Source: Zygaena filipendulae
Taxonomy: Eukaryota > Arthropoda > Insecta > Lepidoptera > Zygaenidae
Direction of reading: 5' to 3'
Length of the DNA: 64,000 nucleotides
Assembly: GCA_907165275.2 (NCBI GenBank)
Contig: OU015653.1
Coordinates: 10,260,001-10,324,000 of the forward strand
Positions within the stretch are counted from its first letter, which is position 1. The number at the start of each line of letters is the position of its first letter. The position numbers were made by a program, and so were the translations under genes. Of this stretch, positions 44,077 through 58,500 are shown one piece after another. The notes under the pieces are model-generated. The model was not told the DNA's origin. It made no database searches and saw only the letters and a program-made list of their open reading frames with translations.

Positions 44077-46339
44077 CCGTGAATACTGGCCGGGTACAGC
44101 CCGTTTCGGCCCGCACCTCACTAGAAAATATTGTCTGCGACGAAAGTGTCGGGCTAGCTCAAAGTTTGTAGATATAAACCAGAGGAATTCCGCCACTTGT
44201 TCGAATATGATGGAAATAAATAATGCACCACAAAGATGTAATTTTCATACTTTATTAATATTTTATTAGACCCTTTACCAAATTATTATAAGAAAAAATA
44301 AATACAACTACATAATTGGTAATAAGTACCATCCCTTTGTAATCCTAGAATATCGTAACAAGACTATTAGAACCATTTATATAATTAAGTGAAATTTATA
44401 TAAGTAATAAAAATAAAAATAAATTCTATAAAAAGGAGCAAAACACCTATTTGCAAGAATTTTTATACAATAAAAATAAATAACAATGTTTAAAATATTT
44501 TCGTGTAAATATGATTTTATATGATCTTGTAATTCGACTGTTGTAGCATTAAAATAAATACTTAAATAAAGAATATAAACTTTTAAAATTTTAAATCCTT
44601 TTATATAAATTATATCATTCTAAGGCACAATTGCTACACTTGATATAGTAATTATCACTTAAGTTTTCGAAACAGGTTCTTCATATAAATAGATCTATTA
44701 AAAAAAATAGGTAGTATGATAAAATTTATGTTAATTTATTATTTCTTAATAATAATTTATAACATAATAAATGTAACAGTAAAATATTAACGACATTCTC
44801 ATCTGCCTACATTTAGAAATAATTGCTTTCAGCATTTTACCTAGGTATATTACACACGAAATTACATAAATATGTATAACAAGTAATAACAAATTATAAC
44901 TGATTGGTAAGCTGTGTTTTGGTATTAAGGTGAGGGTCGCTATTAACTAAAGAAAAATCGTTTGTCGAAAAGAAATATCTAAGTCTATGTGTTAAAACAA
45001 ACCAGTACCTATAATGAATTGGTTTGTTCTGAATATTTTTTCAACACTTTCTTATCTTCAGATTTACCTATTGATTATTATCCGAAATAATATTGCGTAT
45101 TAGCTATAATTTTACAGATATTTTCACAACAAATAAAATGAAAAATACTGTGTTAATGAATATTGGACGATATTATTTAATTTACTGTTCTAAAACAATA
45201 CTTTTAATTTATCCTTTATTATAATTATTATTATAAAACACACAAAAGAAACCTAATTTAACTGCAACAGTCAACAATGTCTTATCTAGTAATGCGCCGC
45301 TGATGCATCAAGCGGGACAGTGTTACCACAGTTGACCTACCACTGAGCTTGTACACTGTACACTGTACACTGTACACGGGTCCCAAGAGTGCAATCAATT
45401 TCTGTGATGAATAATTTACATTCAGTATCTTACAACATGAACTACTGCGGTGCCCTATTGCCCATAACAGTGATTAATTGTAATTATCTCTAAACACCGT
45501 AGTCGTTCACACTCTACATGTTCGCATTGCTGACTCCTAATTATTGATGAATAAATTACAACTAGTTACATATATTTAAAACTCTGCATTTCTGTAAACA
45601 TTTTCATATCTAACACGACCGCTTAAATTTATTTGTTTAAAATCTATAAAATATATTACTCTATACAATATTAAAAGGCAACGTATCTACCATTAGATGT
45701 GGACGGATTAAGTAAAGACACGCCACGGGGCGGCCGATTAATTTATATTATAATATTAATATAAACCTTACACTAATACGAACTATGTAGCACAGCTGCG
45801 GCGCGGTAGATACCAAACTATAGTACAAGATATAAATATCGATTAGTTATACATAACCAACAATGAAACAGCATAATATACGAAAACTCTATAAATAAAT
45901 GTGTTGCTCGTTTCAGGTAACTCATGGACGGCTCACCGCGCGCGCTCTGCGTCTAGCCTAATACCAAACTCGTCTAATAACATAATATTATATGATTTAA
46001 CTTCGTTGGTAAACATAATTTCAGATGCAATATATTTCAATTTCGTAAACTTAACAGGCAAGACCACAATCGATAATAAGTACTTATTTACTAAAGGAAT
46101 GTATTTTTCTCACAGTTTGTTTTACCAATTTTAATAATTAGGAATGTGAATAAGATCATATCCTAATATAATCTTTATTACTGACCAGAAAAATTATAAT
46201 TACTATTCGCTGATTGAGTAATGGAAAGAAAGTGTACTACTTAATGCAAAAAAGTTCCAGTTGATTTAAGTATTAATTGGTGTAGTTATCTCAAGAAATA
46301 ACCGTGTAATACAATTAAATCATGTGTTAGTTTACCTAT
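44077..46339. other. AT-rich intergenic stretch
   Basis: Very AT-rich with many TAATAA and AAATAAA runs. Four copies of GTACACT lie at 45351-45378. It lies between the two genes; no exon or RNA gene seen. Confidence 0.45.
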
Positions 46340-46555
46340 GATAATAATAATAACAGTCACAAATCCACTTGATCTCTCACTAAGATATAACCTTATGTCG
46401 TGGAAATCAAGCAAACTTGGTGTTTTACACATATTATATTATTGATATACAATACAACACGGTCATACCGGAAAGCTGAATCCTGTGGTCATCACAATCT
46501 GCCCACATTCAAGTATCGAACCCGCGACCTATTGTTTTGCGAAGAGGCGTGAAGT
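46340..46555 (-). mobile_element. tRNA-derived SINE, diverged copy
   Basis: On the minus strand it has a B-box-like GGTTCGATACTTGAAT stretch, then the body (CACGACATAAGG, GAGATCAAGTGG) and an ATT-rich tail at 46340-46352. Same family as 50194-50462 and 51830-52100. Confidence 0.65.
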
Positions 46556-49282
46556 CAAGAAGGTAATAACAGTACAACCGCAACAGAATTTGAAAAGACC
46601 AGCACAGACGAAGGACAGTGTTCGGGTTACTTTTGCATACTTTAAAATGCCGAAATTTCTTAAAGATGAGTCGGATAACGCACACGACGGCTTAAAAAAA
46701 TTAACTATCGTACTAAGGTGCATCATGAACACGGCTATGTAATATGTCATCAAAATATCCGAAATATGGGAGTTGTCTTATGGAATATGTTTGGATCTCT
46801 ACATCTCTTTACCTTAAAGTTCAGGTAAATTGCGACTCAACTAAAATGTTCACTTACATCCGTTTACATCCGGCAAACGAATTGTGTCGTAGCAAGTGCC
46901 GGCGGTAAACTCTACGCTTCACGGACAATAGTTCGACGTCTGCGCTGGGCCTTAAAGGAACAATAATTATAATATTTTCAGTACGGGATAGCTACATTTT
47001 AATTCACTTACTTTTGATATTGTTAATATATTGGATCAATATTATATTATATTAACGCTCAGTAAGGCACTTAAGCGTTTAGGCCCTAATGATATTTATA
47101 GGTATTTTTATATTAGGTATTTAAACTTGTATGATAATCTGATAGAGATCAATATAATTGAATCATCAATATGATATTATTATTAAGTAGGTAAGCACAA
47201 CTCACAAATAATACCCGATTCAACACTTTTAAGTACTCTAAACCGACTGTCTAACTGACGGATTAATCAAAGCCATTAAAATAATAAAATCATTTTAACC
47301 ACCATCAAAAGCGCAAACGTAATAATAACCACCAAGCAACCAGATTACGTGAATTTATAATTGTTATTATGCTTTTGTGCGCGAGGAACACTTAATGCCC
47401 CGAAGTTGAGCCTTATTGAGCAAGTGTGCCTCAAACTGTAATAGGCCCTGACCTCCAACTATATATTTACAACCATTTCAACCGAGATGTCGCTCGCTAC
47501 TGGAACTCGGGCATACCAGCCGTTACAGAGAGATATGCACCTAAATATTTATACATTTTTAAGTACAAAGAACACGATCCCTATCTAAAGTTCACAAAAT
47601 ATACTATTTCAATAAAAATAAATAATAACAATGTAATATAACGTGTACACAGAGTACATACTAACGATGGACTTGCATCACAAAAGAAAAAACTAACAAA
47701 AACGGAATGTATAGAATTTTATAATTCCTGTAATTAAAGTAATCACAATAAATTTATTAATCACGGATATGTAGGCTTCGCCTTTTTATTTATTTAAACA
47801 TTACGTCAACAGCAAAGATGTAAAAATATAATAATTTGTACATTTATTTACCACAATATCAATCTATGTATATATATCTACTATATAAATAAAAAGATTT
47901 TTTTACTAAACAATTGTAAAATTGTCTATTGCACCAAAATACTATGATGATTTATTATAATTTCAAAACGGTAGTGCAAATTGATAGCACATACTTAAAA
48001 CCAATTGTGGCACCATTAACCACCGCTCATATCAAGTACTACAATATTGAATTTGGCTTAGGTGTTGGTTGAATTAACTAGTTTCGGATAGATAAGAAAT
48101 GTTTTGACATTAGATTTAAACACCATCCAATTTGTAGCTAACGGAATTAAATTTTCCTCGTAAAAAGTGTTCGAATTAAATTTTCCTTCTAAAGTGTTCC
48201 AAAACTCATTGCATTGAACAAATCTAGTTTCAATATCACACAATCACAATATGCTAGGAGTTGCTAAGGTTTACTTATTTAGGCGGTAGTTAATTGCGCC
48301 ATTAATTGTGAATTATAATCAATGAAGATTAACATTTCAAGCTAGGTACTTCATTATTCCCCATCCAAGACTTAACGTTCGAGTCAATCTCACATGGAAT
48401 GCATACGTCAACATGGAATGTAAAAAAATTTTTTTTTTATTTAACTATCCTCTTATACAAATTTCGCATTAAAAATCCGAATCGATATATTATTAATTAA
48501 TCAATATACTAAGTAACATACCCATTTTCAATTAAGTACTAAAATATCCATTTAAATATCTTCACACATCTAGGTTTTCACCACTACTCATACATATTCG
48601 TGCGAGGACGTAATATGCACTTCTCTAAGTCGACTCCGGCTCCGGGGGGGGACGTTCCAGCGTGAAGCAAGTTCGAAGCACTTCAGCCTGCAGGGAATAT
48701 GCCAATAACTTCGGCCCAACGCATCAGACGAACGACACGACAATTACTATTGTTGGCATCGTTTAAAAACTCCAACGACGTCGTCATCGTCTAAAGGTCA
48801 GCGTAGATTAGGCAAGAAACCGCTCGAGCCCTTTGTAGACAGCACTAAATAAAGAACTATATGAACAAATAAATGAGTAAATAATTCTTTCTAATAATGT
48901 TTGTTAATGTGAACAAAATCCGATGATTTTATTGTTTGCGCTAAGAGACGCTTGATTAGATTTTGTGCTTAAAATAATGCTGTCACGGTTCTTTCAATTT
49001 TGTGACATTGAAAAAGTGCTCAAATTTTCTCGCCTAATCTGCGCTGTCACTAATGTGAAACCGCGTTAAGGACATCAATAAAAAAAAACTCAATTATATT
49101 AATGCCGTTAGACCTAGCATTAGTAATGAAAAGAAAAAAAAAGCAAAAAAGAAACGGTGAAGTATCTTCGAAGTGCCCACGTATTTATGCACATCATACA
49201 AAATAAAAAGTTTGTGTACGGTGCATAAAATTAATCGTAAAACAAAATTTTAGCGACAGACGAACGGCCCCCCGGCAAACAG
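46556..49282. other. Intergenic stretch and 3' UTR of the zinc-finger gene
   Basis: The 3' UTR of the minus-strand zinc-finger gene must begin at 49282; a candidate AATAAA (minus strand) is at 48933-48928. A 71-codon plus frame at 47426-47641 has no recognised domain. Otherwise AT-rich. Confidence 0.4.
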
Positions 49283-49522
49283 TCATTGGTGGCTCTTGCT
49301 GAGCAGGTGCGAGTTGAACTCGTACACGTTGCAGCACTGCTCGCCGCAGATGTTGCACTTCCACGGGTTGGAGTCGCAGTGGCAGCCCTTGTGCAGGAAG
49401 TACAGCGTGGAGTCCGGGAACGTGATCGCGCAGAACGCGCACACGAGCGAGCCGGGCGGCGGCGCCGCGTCGCCGAGCGTCGACGTGATGGCGCCGCCCT
49501 CCGACGGGGACGCGCGCGACGC
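49283..49522 (-). CDS. Zinc-finger gene, last exon: Ikaros-type finger pair
   Basis: Acceptor GGCTTGCAG ends at 49523, phase 0; stop TGA at 49285-49283. It encodes residues 404-482 with C431-C434-H447-H451 and C459-C462-H475-H481. The HKGCH and YEFNSHL strings match the protein-protein interaction fingers of the Ikaros group. The protein ends one residue after the last His. Confidence 0.9.
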   Translation of the reverse strand, partial: ASRASPSEGGAITSTLGDAAPPPGSLVCAFCAITFPDSTLYFLHKGCHCDSNPWKCNICGEQCCNVYEFNSHLLSKSHQ

Positions 49523-52500
49523 CTGCAAGCCGCAACCGCACGTTACAGGTGGAGTCACTCGGACGCCTCACATGTTAACCCACACTAAATCATAAATCTA
49601 GTCGCCACCGAAAAGCAGCATCGTGGGACTAGTTTCACGGCATATGCCGAGTGGCGGCCATTTTGGTGTCTCGTCTATTTTAAAATTATTTAAGTTTTGT
49701 ATTTAATTTTTAATTTTGGTACTAAATAAATTTATATTCTATTCTACGTTATCGATATTAAACGCTTTATTGGGAGTTAGAGAACGTTTTTAAGTTGTGT
49801 GTTACACTTATTACATTGTATTGAACCAATACGTATAGAAAGGTTGATGCAAAATGGCGCTATAGTTTTAAAACACGATTTACTCAAAAGAATTTCATTT
49901 CAGTGTCGTTTAACACACTATTGCTTATCTATATCCATTTACAACTCCATTGGTGACCGACATTCCTAAGACGCGCGTCCCAAAAACACAATTCTAAACG
50001 CTCAAGGTGCAAAAATATTGTATTATAAATTATATTCTCTGTGCCATAAGAAGCGTAAATGTATTTTTTTTGAAGTGACCCTTCTTTGAGCAAAAGGCAA
50101 AAACTATTTAAGTGGCACGTTGCCTTAACGCGACTCGTCATGATCATAGTGAATAAGGGCACAGGGCGTCGAGAAACCAAATCATTCTCGTGTAATAATA
50201 TATAATATTATAATAATCTCAACACACAGACTTTTACTTCTACTTGATCCCACACTAAGCTATAAGCTTGTGTCGTGGAAACCAAGCAAACGTGGTATAT
50301 ACTACATATTATTACATTTTTTTTTATTATAGTATAGACACGCCTAGACTGGAAAGTGAAACCCGGTGTTCATCACACTAAGTCCACGTTCATCGGGAAT
50401 CGAAGCCCGGAGCCTCTTGATTGGCGAGTAGGCATGGTGCCCAATTGCGCCAATCCGGTCGTCGATACAACCTCACTAGCGAAAAAATACACCAAGTCTA
50501 ACAAAGACTATTATCCGACTTCTATTTAAGGAACGAACTCTGGTGAAAAGTACTCTCAAAAAAGAACCCATAATTTTGGCACTTCGCCGCATTACGGGCT
50601 AATCAAAAATTACTGACCTGCCTACAGGATTATAGTAAAATTTTACGTCTAGGGGCGCCATAAGTTAGTTCTTATTTAATAGGCACATTAGGTAGATAAA
50701 GACATGTTCTTTACTGTCGTGTGCGGTCGAATGACGCGAATGGATAATCATAATATCTTATCTAATGTCATTACTGTGCCGTTGGTAAAGACCAAAAATA
50801 AATATGAAACTCCACATTCTTTCTCTCGATAACAACTACAATACAACTTTGGATTCAAATTCTTGAAACCTGCCAATAAGTATGGTACGTATTTGCTTGT
50901 TCAGATACGATACGAAAGTCGAAAACGATTCCCGTAACTTATTGCAATGGAAAAAAGTGCTATTTCCGATGGTGACCATACGTACGTTGGAGCCCCGCGC
51001 ACGACCTCGGGCCGATATGCGCCGGCGCAGGTCTTCCCGGAGCAAACTTTTGAGCGGCGACACTTTGATCAGGGAAGATAAACTCGAGGACACGCCGCGC
51101 TTGTCGCCGCCGTTGGCTTCGCCATCCCTCACCTCTCCAGAACTAGACTCTTCATGTGCGTTGGGTTCCTGCAATAGGCATGTTTCCAAGATATGAAGAT
51201 CAAAATTCTATTTAGTCCATCAGATAGACATTAAAAAAATAATAGACAATGTATATTTTGGTTTTTCAATATAATGAAAAATACTTAGATAAAGCGCATC
51301 AAAAATTTAAGTGGGGCTCGTGACGTCGAAACGTCGTGTTTCACGGCGTGACGTCACGCCGCTCGCGACATTTCGACTTAAATAAATAAATGTATCTCCG
51401 TTATTTTTGGATTACGTAAAAAATGAAAAGATACGTGTCCAATATTTTTATTTATCTGTATAAAGGACTTAAAACTAAATTTAGTTAAATATTAGTTCAT
51501 TGAAGGGTTGTAAAATGTAAACATTGGGATTGGTAGCGTCGGCAGTCAGCACAGAAAGTAGTCGTCCACCCGAGCTGAGAGGCAGAACTAAGTTGCCGAT
51601 AAATCGCCGATTGATATTTTTATTTAGATTATACAGGAAAGCTTCAAATAACACAATCTTTAGGGCGTCTGTTAAAGTTTCTGGGAATTTTGGACGATGC
51701 AACCCGCTGATTATATTACACACAAATATATTTGTTTTTTTTTTTTGTAGAAACGACGGTTCATCGTCAGGTTATGATATCCCGAAAGAATCCCAAAATT
51801 CATGGAGTATGAAGGCGCAGGAAACATTTTTTAATAATACAACAATAATAATAACCAAACTTCACAACACTATCTACTTGATCCCATACCACACTTATGT
51901 CGTGGAACCAAACAAGAGTATTACATAATATTTACTATAACATGTATATTAATGTATAATATAAAATATAAGTATAAACCCACACTGGAAAGTGGAACCC
52001 TGTGTCCATCACACAAAGTCCACACACCCACCGGGAATCGAACCCGAAACCCCTTGATTAGCGGGTACGCATGGCGCCCTACTGCGCCAATAGGGTCCCG
52101 GCGTTACGTTAATGTATTAATGTACCATTACCCAGTCCGACGCAACTAGGAACAAATTAAATTTTGTTCGTATTTAGCACTCATTTCATGGCATCAAAGA
52201 CCTCACATGCTATCTCAGTCTTGTCTCTGAATTTTTCTTACAATCTGTCATCTGTTTGTCATGGCGACACATGTTATTTGGGAAAATAATAGGGTATATT
52301 AATAATATTATTAATATTAGGGCATGAAATTTATTATAATAAATTGTGTCAATATTTCAAATACAGAGCCTTTGAAAAGTGTTATAGTGAAAGATTTACT
52401 GAAAAATTTTCAATAGTTTCCAAAATATTCAACTTTTAATTTTGTGAAACGGAACGTTGCAACGAAACACCAATCACAGCCAAGCTTGACACATGACGTC

Positions 52501-55500
52501 ACTTTTATTTTTTTAGGAAACATTTACCTCTTTCAGAGAAGGCAACAGAAACTAAGTGCACTGCATACAGTCAACGCATATTTTCCATTCTCTGAAGTTT
52601 TTTACTTTAAAATGCATCGGTAAGACGCATTTCGATTCAACCTTAATTTCGCTTTTGGATATTGAAGTTATCTGTCTGTCAGTGTCACATGACCCTGTCA
52701 ATACGACAGTGACATTTCTATCACAGATTAATAAGGCGTAATTTTGAACTAGTGACGTCATTCCGCTTTTCGGCGGTAAGGTCTAAAGTAGGAACTTTGA
52801 AAGGCTCTATTTAATTAATTTTTTGCATATATTTTTTTTCTTTTTCTTGCTTTGTTTAAGCAGGCCATAATCTTTAAAATAGACTGAAAAAAAAAAATCA
52901 TGCAAGTATCCTATGTGAGATTTTTTTAAATTTTGTGATTTCGCTTAGTGCAGTGTGACTATTAAAAATTATTTTCTTATGATTGTATAGTAAAATAGCA
53001 CCGATTAGACGGTGTAGTACATATGTAATTTGTAGAAAAAGACATAGTCGACAAAATTTAAATAAAAAGAAATTTATTACGAAATTTCCTTTAGATGAAG
53101 ACCAGTAAGTACAGCTCGAGTAAAGTAATAAAGTATTTTGTTCTCTTCAGCTATCAGCAAGACTAAAATAATATTCTATCTTTTTGAAATGAGAAAAAAT
53201 ATTTGTATGTTTGTAAACCATAGTGATATAATCTTCACTATCGATAAAGTGAGTCGATAAACTTTCATTAATGATGCTGATATAGTGAATATTTCGGAAT
53301 ATTCTTGTATAGCTGCTGCTGCGTATACTTTTTTTATTACTGCAGTTTTCATTAAGTATTATGATCGAATTGTAATAAAGTGAACCTCGTCTTCTATATA
53401 AAGAACTATATTATAGTCTATCTTGTTTCTGAGTGTACTTGCATGATTTATAGATATTTTAATTTCAGATGTAGACAATGAGTACAAAATATTGGAAATG
53501 AAGACTTAGCTTACATTCCAATCGAAAAACTTCACGATATAAAATATGTATGAGGAGATCATTTCCAGTCCAAAGACTTTAAAACAAAGAAAAGTCGTCT
53601 AAAGAAATGGTAAGTTGTTTATGTAACATCTATGATATCTATTAATATTTGAGTGAAGTTACACTTTTGTTAATAAAGATTAAACCATGTACTTATAGGT
53701 GAATGTGATGAATGTGAAAATTAAAAAATATATATGACACATACCTAAATTTGAAAAATAAAACTATTTAAAGGAAATTAAAGATACCTATACTTACCTA
53801 CCTATACTGCCTTGCTACATAATAATTTAACATCATGTCACTAGTAATTTTTGTTATAGATTATTTTATAAGAAGTCGTTACAAACGGTTTTTGGGACCT
53901 ACTTTTAAGCATTTTTTATACTTGTGCCAGTAGGTCCCACTCTTCCATAGCCATCCAAAACATTTATAAAACTAAAGCCTTATAATTAATGAACTCATAC
54001 AGATATATATTTATATAAATATAATTGTATGTAACATTTGTTATTTATTTTATTTTTATTTTTTCTTTTCTTTTTTTTTTCCACTTCTTCCTAACCCATC
54101 AAACCTTCATTTTCAGTAGGCTTGATTTGTTTGTGTGTATGACTGTGCTTGTGTGTATTTGTATGTGTGAGTTTGTGTGCGCGAATGTGTATTTGTGTAT
54201 GTGTGTGAGTGTATGAGTAAATGAGTGAATGTCCGCCACCGCCACACTTTACAAAACTCAAAAACTTCCGATTAATAAGGAACTAATGTCGGAAGATAAA
54301 CGAAAGTTTTTCGCTTTCGGAAGATATTTCTACCGATATTTTCAACAAGGCCTTCAAGGCCTTGGCTCAACAAGGAGGCACTGCGAAGTAAATCATTTAT
54401 TATCCCAAATAACATCATCATCATGACAAACTAAAATATTGGAATAATAATAAATAAATAAAAATAATTATTTATTGTTTCATTGTTACAAAAGTTTTCC
54501 TCCGTTGTAGATGTAATTCACCTGATATGAAGCCCACGATGCCCTAATGATAATTTATCGATATCAATTTAATCAGGAACTACATGTGGCCATCCCTATT
54601 GTTCTCGTTAATGTTGGTACCTATGAGTTATGACGTATTTTGACATTTCAATTTTCGCTGTGTTGGTATTGCTAGGTGTCCTAAATGGATTCCAAAACCA
54701 AGTAAGGAAGTCCCGTCTCTTAAAACGTAGTGATTACCTTCTCTCTGCCATTACCTGTTTGATGGGTATTAGAGTGATGGACGGAGTGATGCTGGCGGGC
54801 AGGCCCGAGGCGAGCGAGCTGCTGGCCACCGCGCTGTCGCCCGACTGCGGCGAGCTGGGCCCCTCGCCGTTCATGCGCGCTTCTGTACACAACCAACACT
54901 CGCTTTTAAAAACAATATAAGCTATTAATATATACCTACTAATATTATGAATGCGAAAGTAACTCTGTCTGTAAAGGAACATAGGGTACTTTTTGTCCCA
55001 GAATTCGCGCGGGAACTCGGAAATTAACGCAGGTGAAACCGCGGGGAACAGCTAGTCTTATAATATAAAAAATTGCTGTTCGTTTGTCTCGCTAAAACTC
55101 GACAATGGCTGGACTGATTTGGCTAATTTTGATCTTGAAATATTTGTGAAAGTTCAGGGAAGGTTTAAGAAGTAAATTAGGCTACTTTGGAGTTCCTGTA
55201 GGAATTCTGAAACTCACGCGGGTGAAATCACGGGGCACAGCCGAAAAGTTTGTTTGTTTGTTTGGAAAAAGTTAAGAAAAAAATTAGGTGGACAAGTTAT
55301 GTAAAATCTGGATTGTGGTTGCTCAGGAATTTGGACTTAGGACTTGATTGTAGGTAGGTACACATATTGATTCCATTCTTTGTCTAGTTAAATTTTGATT
55401 TGAAGCACCGGTGGTTTGTGGTTTACGTGGTATTTTGTAGGCTAAGTACTTAAAGAACCACCCTCATATTTTAATGAAAAATTTAAACATGTTATAAGGA

Positions 55501-58500
55501 ACAACTTAGGAAAAACACAATCGCATTTTGTGCCATGACGCCACAGACAAGGATAAAACCCTTATTTATAATTTTGTGGGGAAAAAAAATAAGAAAACAC
55601 ATTTTGTCCAATGACATCATGTTTCATAGAACAGCTGAATCTTCACAGATTTATTGGGATAAAAAATAATCAAAATGATAAGGTGACAACAACATGGAAA
55701 TCTCAACCTCCAAAGCATGTTTTGCTAATTGCTATAGCTTTTATCAGAGAACCTGTTTAAATTAGCAATAAATACTTAAATAGTTTAATTATCATTACTT
55801 TGAGCTTTATTACCAATTAAGTTTTATGTAGTTACTAAGTTATTACTATCAATCAACCAAGATCCTTCGAATTCGTTAGTAATTACAAGTTAACATACCC
55901 GAATTGCCCAAATGGTTTGTTTGTCCTGGTGAATAAGTTTCATTGTCGGCCATAGATATCTCGACGTGTGGTGTCAAATAGTGCATGGGTGGTGTGGCAT
56001 TGTCGACGGAACGAGCTCCGTTACTTTCGCCACTGTCGGAGTATGCGGCGGCGACAGAAACGGACAGGCCCGATCCCAGTGAGCTGAGTGCATTCAGAGC
56101 GCTGGGATCCATCGTGCCGTCTGCATACGCTGCACTGGCAATACCAGCAGCCAGAAGGGAAACAGAGTTATTTCCGGGTCCTGGATTATCCAGATCGATA
56201 CCGTGTCTGTGGAGCACAAAAAATTTGAATGTTAATACTTATCATACTGCTAAAAATGCTTAAAATTATAACACAGTGCCACTTGCAGAGCAATTATGTG
56301 GCTCATTTTTCGTTTCGTTCTGTTTATCTACAGACATTGAGCATGCTAAACAAAATAATATTCTCCTATACTATTAGATCAAATCATCAAAACAGGTTTT
56401 TTTTAACTTGTGTAAATGGTGTTTCCTTCTACCAAATACCATCAAAGTTTGGTCATACCTTTCGCCATGAAATCGTCATATTAAAATCTAATACATAAAA
56501 ATCTCGTATCACAGTGTTTGTTATCGAACACCTCCAAAACACTAGTATAGGTCTGAGAAAAGGTGATAAGCAGTAAGTGACGTCATGAGCCCCCACCCTA
56601 AACTTTAATGCGCTTTATCTCTGTGTATTTTAATTTATTTGAAAATAAAAAAATACGTGTTTAATGATTTTTAATTTTCTTAAAGACGGACTAATTAAAA
56701 TTTTGATTTTCAAAAGTTGACAACATCCCTATTGCTTGGTTTCTACGACACAAGCTTATAGCTTAGTGTGGGATCAAGTAGATCTGTGTGAACTGTTGTG
56801 AAGTGGATTATTATTATTATTATTATTAATTAATTTTATCATTATCTATACGTATTAAATTAGTAGGGATGGAATATTACCTGTTAAAGAAGTGAACCCG
56901 CAGACTCTTCATAGTAGGGGCGCGGTAGCTACATAGGGGGCAAGTCTTGACAAGGTCATGCTGACCAACATGTTCGTTTTGAAAGTGTGCACGCATCGCG
57001 ATTTGACGCTGAAATCCTCGGTTGCATATTGGGCAATGGTATGGCAAGCTCTTGGTATGTGTAGTGAAGTGTTCCGCTAAGTGATCCTTGCGGAAAAATC
57101 TCTTCTGGCAGACGCGGCATTCGTAAGGCTTCACTCCTGTGTGCCGCATTTTGTGGCGGCGCATGTTGGCGCCGTTGGAAAACTTCATGTTGCACACATC
57201 GCATTCGAATAGTTTCCTGTGCGGGCGGGCGTCAGCGTTCTGCGCCGCCGCCACATTGTTGTTGTCTGGGGAGCACTGCGCCATGTGTGTGGTGAGTGCG
57301 CGACTACTCTGTGTACTGAAGCTATTGCAAGTGGTGCATTTCAGCAAAGTCCCGCTGCCTCGTTTCGGAGTTTCATCTTTGCTGACTGTCGGCGCCTAAA
57401 GTAATAAAATTGAAATCATGTTCCTAAATGTGACTTATTTAAAATTATCATTTTCATAAGCACTTATTGCTAAATGTGAGGATACCATAATGGGCTGAAT
57501 GACTAGTGACTTCATAACTAATTACCTATGAAGTTTACCTAGGCGTGACGTCACACGCCACTTTTTTGGATTATGTAAATAAAGGAAATATCAAATAAAA
57601 CGTGTTCAATATTTTTATTAATTACTTACTTAATATTATTAAAATTTTTATAATACTAAAATACTTACTAAAATTTTATTATAAAGCCCATCAAACTGAA
57701 AGTCAGGTTTTAAATAAATAAATAAATAAATAAATAAATGTAGATCATGGGTTGGCAACCTTTTCTTATATAAGGGCCACAATGTTATAAGGATATTGTG
57801 CGGGTCACATTTCATCTAATAAACACAATTTTTTTAAGATAGAATTATATGTATTTTATAGATATTTATTGTTACTCTCATTTTAAAGTATTGTAACAGG
57901 TACCTTTTTGTAAGTAAGACACCAAAGCTGTTGAGGTTGTACTTGACTTAAAGTTTTTTAATGTTTACTTCCATTTTAACACGTAGAAACATGCAGCACC
58001 TATCGGGACTAAATGTTCATAGGTCAATCGGAAACAATACTTGTTTTTTTGATAGTTAAAGATTGAAAAAGTCAGCTTCCACAGATACAACTGCTAAACT
58101 AATTTCTATAGTGTGGAACGGCTCGTAGTTGCGCGGACCGCACCGTAATGGCTTACGGGCCGAGTGTGGCCCGCGGGCTGCTGGTTGCCGACCCACAGTG
58201 TAGATTAATAAATAATAATGAAACTACATTGTGTCGAAATTTCGCGCGACGTCACGCCTTGGTTACACTTTATAAGTACCTAGTTATGACGTCACGAGCC
58301 CTCATTCAACTTTAATGTGTTTTATCTAAGTATTTTTTCAGTAATAAGGATAAGCAAAAAATGGGTGTCCATAGTTTTATTTATTATCTAACTGATGACT
58401 AAAAATGATAATAAATTTTCATTTGTTTAGGACATACCCATGATGCCCTAAACAAGTAATAATTTTGACTTACTAATGTGACCTTTTTGATTGAATTTGA

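Noticed and set aside
47426..47641. 71-codon plus frame with protein-like text (YNHFNRDVARYWNSGIPA)
   Set aside because: No start codon with context, no known family and no splice partners found; could be a lost exon but cannot be supported.
49194..49571. Alternative frame through the last zinc-finger exon
   Set aside because: The text is Arg/Ala/Val-rich without Cys-His spacing; the zinc-finger frame is clearly the coding one.
52026..52100. Possible tRNA gene
   Set aside because: The B-box-like sequence is part of a SINE with body and ATT tail; no complete cloverleaf was visible.
54025..54216. Short hydrophobic plus frame with Cys/Val-rich end
   Set aside because: Comes from T-rich and GT-repeat sequence; low complexity.
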